Assembly (NCBI RefSeq): GCF_014642175.1
Contig: NZ_BMIL01000001.1
Coordinates: 1-64,000 of the forward strand
DNA length: 64,000 bases
Source: Pedobacter quisquiliarum
GTDB taxonomy: Bacteria > Bacteroidota > Bacteroidia > Sphingobacteriales > Sphingobacteriaceae
Direction: 5' to 3'
Positions within the stretch are counted from its first letter, which is position 1. Every line of letters begins with the position of its first letter. The notes under the pieces were generated by a model. It saw nothing but the letters and a program-made list of their open reading frames with translations, was not told the DNA's origin and did not search any database. The translations under genes were made by a program, and so were the position numbers. This document shows, one piece after another, positions 62,412 to 64,000 of this stretch.

Positions 62412-63746
62412 TTATTTTACAATTTGTCCATACAGGTCAAAGTCCTCCGCGCGGTCGATCTTCACATGAACGAAACTACCCGGTGCAGCATAAAGTGTCG
62501 CCGCATCTATAAGTACCTCATTGTCAACCTCCGGAGAGTCAAATTCTGTACGGCCGATGAAGAAATCACCTTCCTTACGATCCACAAGCACCTTGTAAGT
62601 ATGGCCTACTTTTTCCTGATTGATCTCAAAAGAAATACCTTGCTGCAGTTCCATAATCGCGTCAACACGTTCCTGTTTAACTTCCTCAGGCACATCATCC
62701 ACTAAATTATGGGCATGCGTTTTTTCCTCATGAGAGTAGGTAAAGCAGCCAAGTCTGTCAAAACGGGTATCTTCAACCCAGTTCAACATCTCTTCAAAGT
62801 CTTGTTCCGTCTCGCCAGGATAGCCCGTAATTAACGTTGTACGCATCGCGATACCTGGTACTTTTTCCCGGATCTGATTAACAATGTCTATGGTCTTTTG
62901 TTTAGTAATCCCGCGGCGCATCGACTTCAGCATGCGATCTGTAATATGCTGTAGTGGCATATCCAGGTATTTACAAATGTTTTCACGCTCGTTCATCGCA
63001 TCCAGAATCTCCATTGGGAAACCTGAAGGATAAGCATATTGCAAACGGATCCACTCAATACCGGGCACGTCAGAAAGACGTCTCAGCAATTCATCTAAAT
63101 TCCTTTTGCCATATATATCCAGACCATAGTAGGTCAGATCCTGAGCAATCAAAATAAGTTCCTTCGTACCGTTTGCGGCAAGAATCTTTGCCTCATTCAC
63201 CAGCTCATTCATATCTCTGGAGATGTGTTTTCCACGCATCAGCGGAATCGCACAGAAGGAGCAGGGACGGTTACAACCTTCAGCAATCTTGAAATAAGCA
63301 AAATGCGAAGGGGTAGTCAATAAGCGCTCACCAATAAGTTCATGCTTATAGTTTGCACCTAACGAGTGTAGAATATTATTCAGGTCGTTCGTGCCGAAGA
63401 AGGCATCAACGTTGGTGATTTCAGACTCAAGTTCCGGCTTGTAGCGTTCAGAAAGGCAACCAGTAACGATTACCTTGCCCACTTTGCCTTCATCTTTAAG
63501 CTGACTGTATTGTAAAATGGTGTCTATCGACTCCTGTTTCGCATTATCAATAAAGCCACAGGTATTGATAACGATGATATCATCTTTATTAACCTGCTCC
63601 GCTTCATGTACCACCTCCATTTGATTGCCGCGTAACTGGCCCATCAATACTTCAGAATCGTAAATATTCTTGGAGCAGCCCAAAGTAATTACGTTTACCT
63701 TAGGTTTTTTGATTGGTTTAATGGAGGGAATGATTTTAGTGTTCAT
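62412..63746 (-). CDS. rimO: Ribosomal protein uS12 methylthiotransferase
   Basis: This 444-residue radical SAM enzyme methylthiolates Asp88/89 of ribosomal protein S12. The N-terminal UPF0004 domain has cysteines in VITLGCSKNIYDSEVL (Cys24), INTCGF and GCLSERY. The radical-SAM CxxxCxxC is in EGCNRPCSFCAIPLMRG, and the C-terminal TRAM domain is at about 380-444. The LGCSKN start distinguishes RimO from MiaB. It is 26 bases upstream of ftsY, also minus strand. Confidence 0.96.
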   Translation of the reverse strand: MNTKIIPSIKPIKKPKVNVITLGCSKNIYDSEVLMGQLRGNQMEVVHEAEQVNKDDIIVINTCGFIDNAKQESIDTILQYSQLKDEGKVGKVIVTGCLSERYKPELESEITNVDAFFGTNDLNNILHSLGANYKHELIGERLLTTPSHFAYFKIAEGCNRPCSFCAIPLMRGKHISRDMNELVNEAKILAANGTKELILIAQDLTYYGLDIYGKRNLDELLRRLSDVPGIEWIRLQYAYPSGFPMEILDAMNERENICKYLDMPLQHITDRMLKSMRRGITKQKTIDIVNQIREKVPGIAMRTTLITGYPGETEQDFEEMLNWVEDTRFDRLGCFTYSHEEKTHAHNLVDDVPEEVKQERVDAIMELQQGISFEINQEKVGHTYKVLVDRKEGDFFIGRTEFDSPEVDNEVLIDAATLYAAPGSFVHVKIDRAEDFDLYGQIVK

Positions 63747-63772
63747 GTGTTATTTCCTTGCAAAAATGCAGA

Positions 63773-64000
63773 CTAATTGAATAAGCTGTCTACAAAAGCT
63801 TTTTTATCAAATAGCTGAAGATCATCAACGCCTTCACCTACGCCGATGTATTTCACCGGGATTTTAAATTGATCAGAAATACCGATAACGACACCGCCTT
63901 TCGCTGTGCCATCAAGTTTGGTGATCGCTAATGCGTTCACGTCGGTCGCTTCCGTAAATTGTTTACATTGTTCAAAGGCGTTCTGCCCGGTAGAGCCATC
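63773..64000 (-). CDS. ftsY: Signal recognition particle receptor FtsY, C-terminal end (partial)
   Basis: The minus strand codes for the last 75 residues before a TAG at 63775-63773, cut by the window edge. The frame shows DGSTGQNAFEQCKQF, ITKLDGTAKGGVVIGI (G4 TKLD and closing loop) and KYIGVGEGVDDLQLFD, which are the end of the SRP GTPase domain. GVGEG...DLxxFD fits FtsY and Ffh; ending 10-12 residues after this motif, with no M domain, makes it FtsY. It would be upstream of rimO in the same transcript. Confidence 0.93.
   Translation of the reverse strand, partial: DGSTGQNAFEQCKQFTEATDVNALAITKLDGTAKGGVVIGISDQFKIPVKYIGVGEGVDDLQLFDKKAFVDSLFN

Noticed and set aside
1-64000. Mobile elements, prophage or integrated plasmid
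   Set aside because: No transposase, integrase, phage structural gene or long terminal repeats were seen, and gene content is consistently housekeeping or envelope-related.

Overview
The window looks like chromosome from a Bacteroidota species in the Sphingobacteriaceae, most like Pedobacter or its relatives. Several things point there. Many genes are preceded by the Bacteroidota -7 promoter word TAnnTTTG rather than a sigma-70 -10 box. The gene sets are family-typical: ftsX-DUF3098-uppP-truB-ribF, parA-parB-DUF5683-dapB-lepB, and a START-like gene before an LptF/G permease. Bacillithiol synthesis (bshC) and an outer-membrane barrel receptor are also present. There is no phage, insertion sequence or CRISPR array, and almost every base is explained by ordinary genes.

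Layout. 1-64: the last bases of a 5S rRNA and its terminator. 466-4411: secreted subtilase, SRPBCC protein, small lipoprotein, PRISE-type reductase. 4557-4630: tRNA-Met (minus strand). 4734-8136: START-like protein, LptF/G permease, RibBA. 8139-13748: a giant TamB-like protein divergent from tsaD, with overlapping 5' ends. 13976-16812: recA, endonuclease III, a small protein and an ECF sigma factor, all minus. 17066-20505: uvrA and a LysE exporter. 20507-28369: minus-strand membrane and housekeeping genes, ending in the ftsX-DUF3098-uppP-truB-yitT-ribF operon (read from 28369 down). 28370-28740: an intergenic region holding a striking GC-rich 11-bp periodic repeat. 28741-32166: CorC/HlyC protein, map, a truncated secreted ORF and an S41 peptidase. 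32187-34729: inositol oxygenase and a sodium/solute symporter. 34974-37760: leuS. 37983-49622: a seven-gene minus-strand run. 49728-53778: barrel receptor and peptide-binding lipoprotein. 53824-59330: a small protein and an FMN reductase, then parAB-DUF5683-dapB-lepB. 59442-64000: Ldh-type dehydrogenase, bshC, rimO and the end of ftsY.

The most interesting locus is the run from 49622 down to 37983. In transcription order it encodes an HD-domain protein with a PycTM-like membrane module, polyphosphate kinase 1, an SdiA-regulated-type beta-propeller lipoprotein, a secreted metallophosphoesterase, a large GAF protein with weak class III cyclase-like motifs, an Omp85 barrel carrying an atypical kinase-like domain, and a membrane-anchored PPP-like phosphatase with an altered metal motif. 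Tight spacing and a shared phosphate theme suggest one envelope and phosphate signalling unit. That is an inference from the sequence, not a demonstrated pathway.

The other notable observations are five CCCTGT words at exact 11-bp spacing (28584-28638), a duplicated 43-bp hairpin between leuS and the phosphatase gene, a 15-bp triplicate repeat before the Ldh-type gene, and the tamB-like gene that lacks a conventional start codon where its protein family begins.
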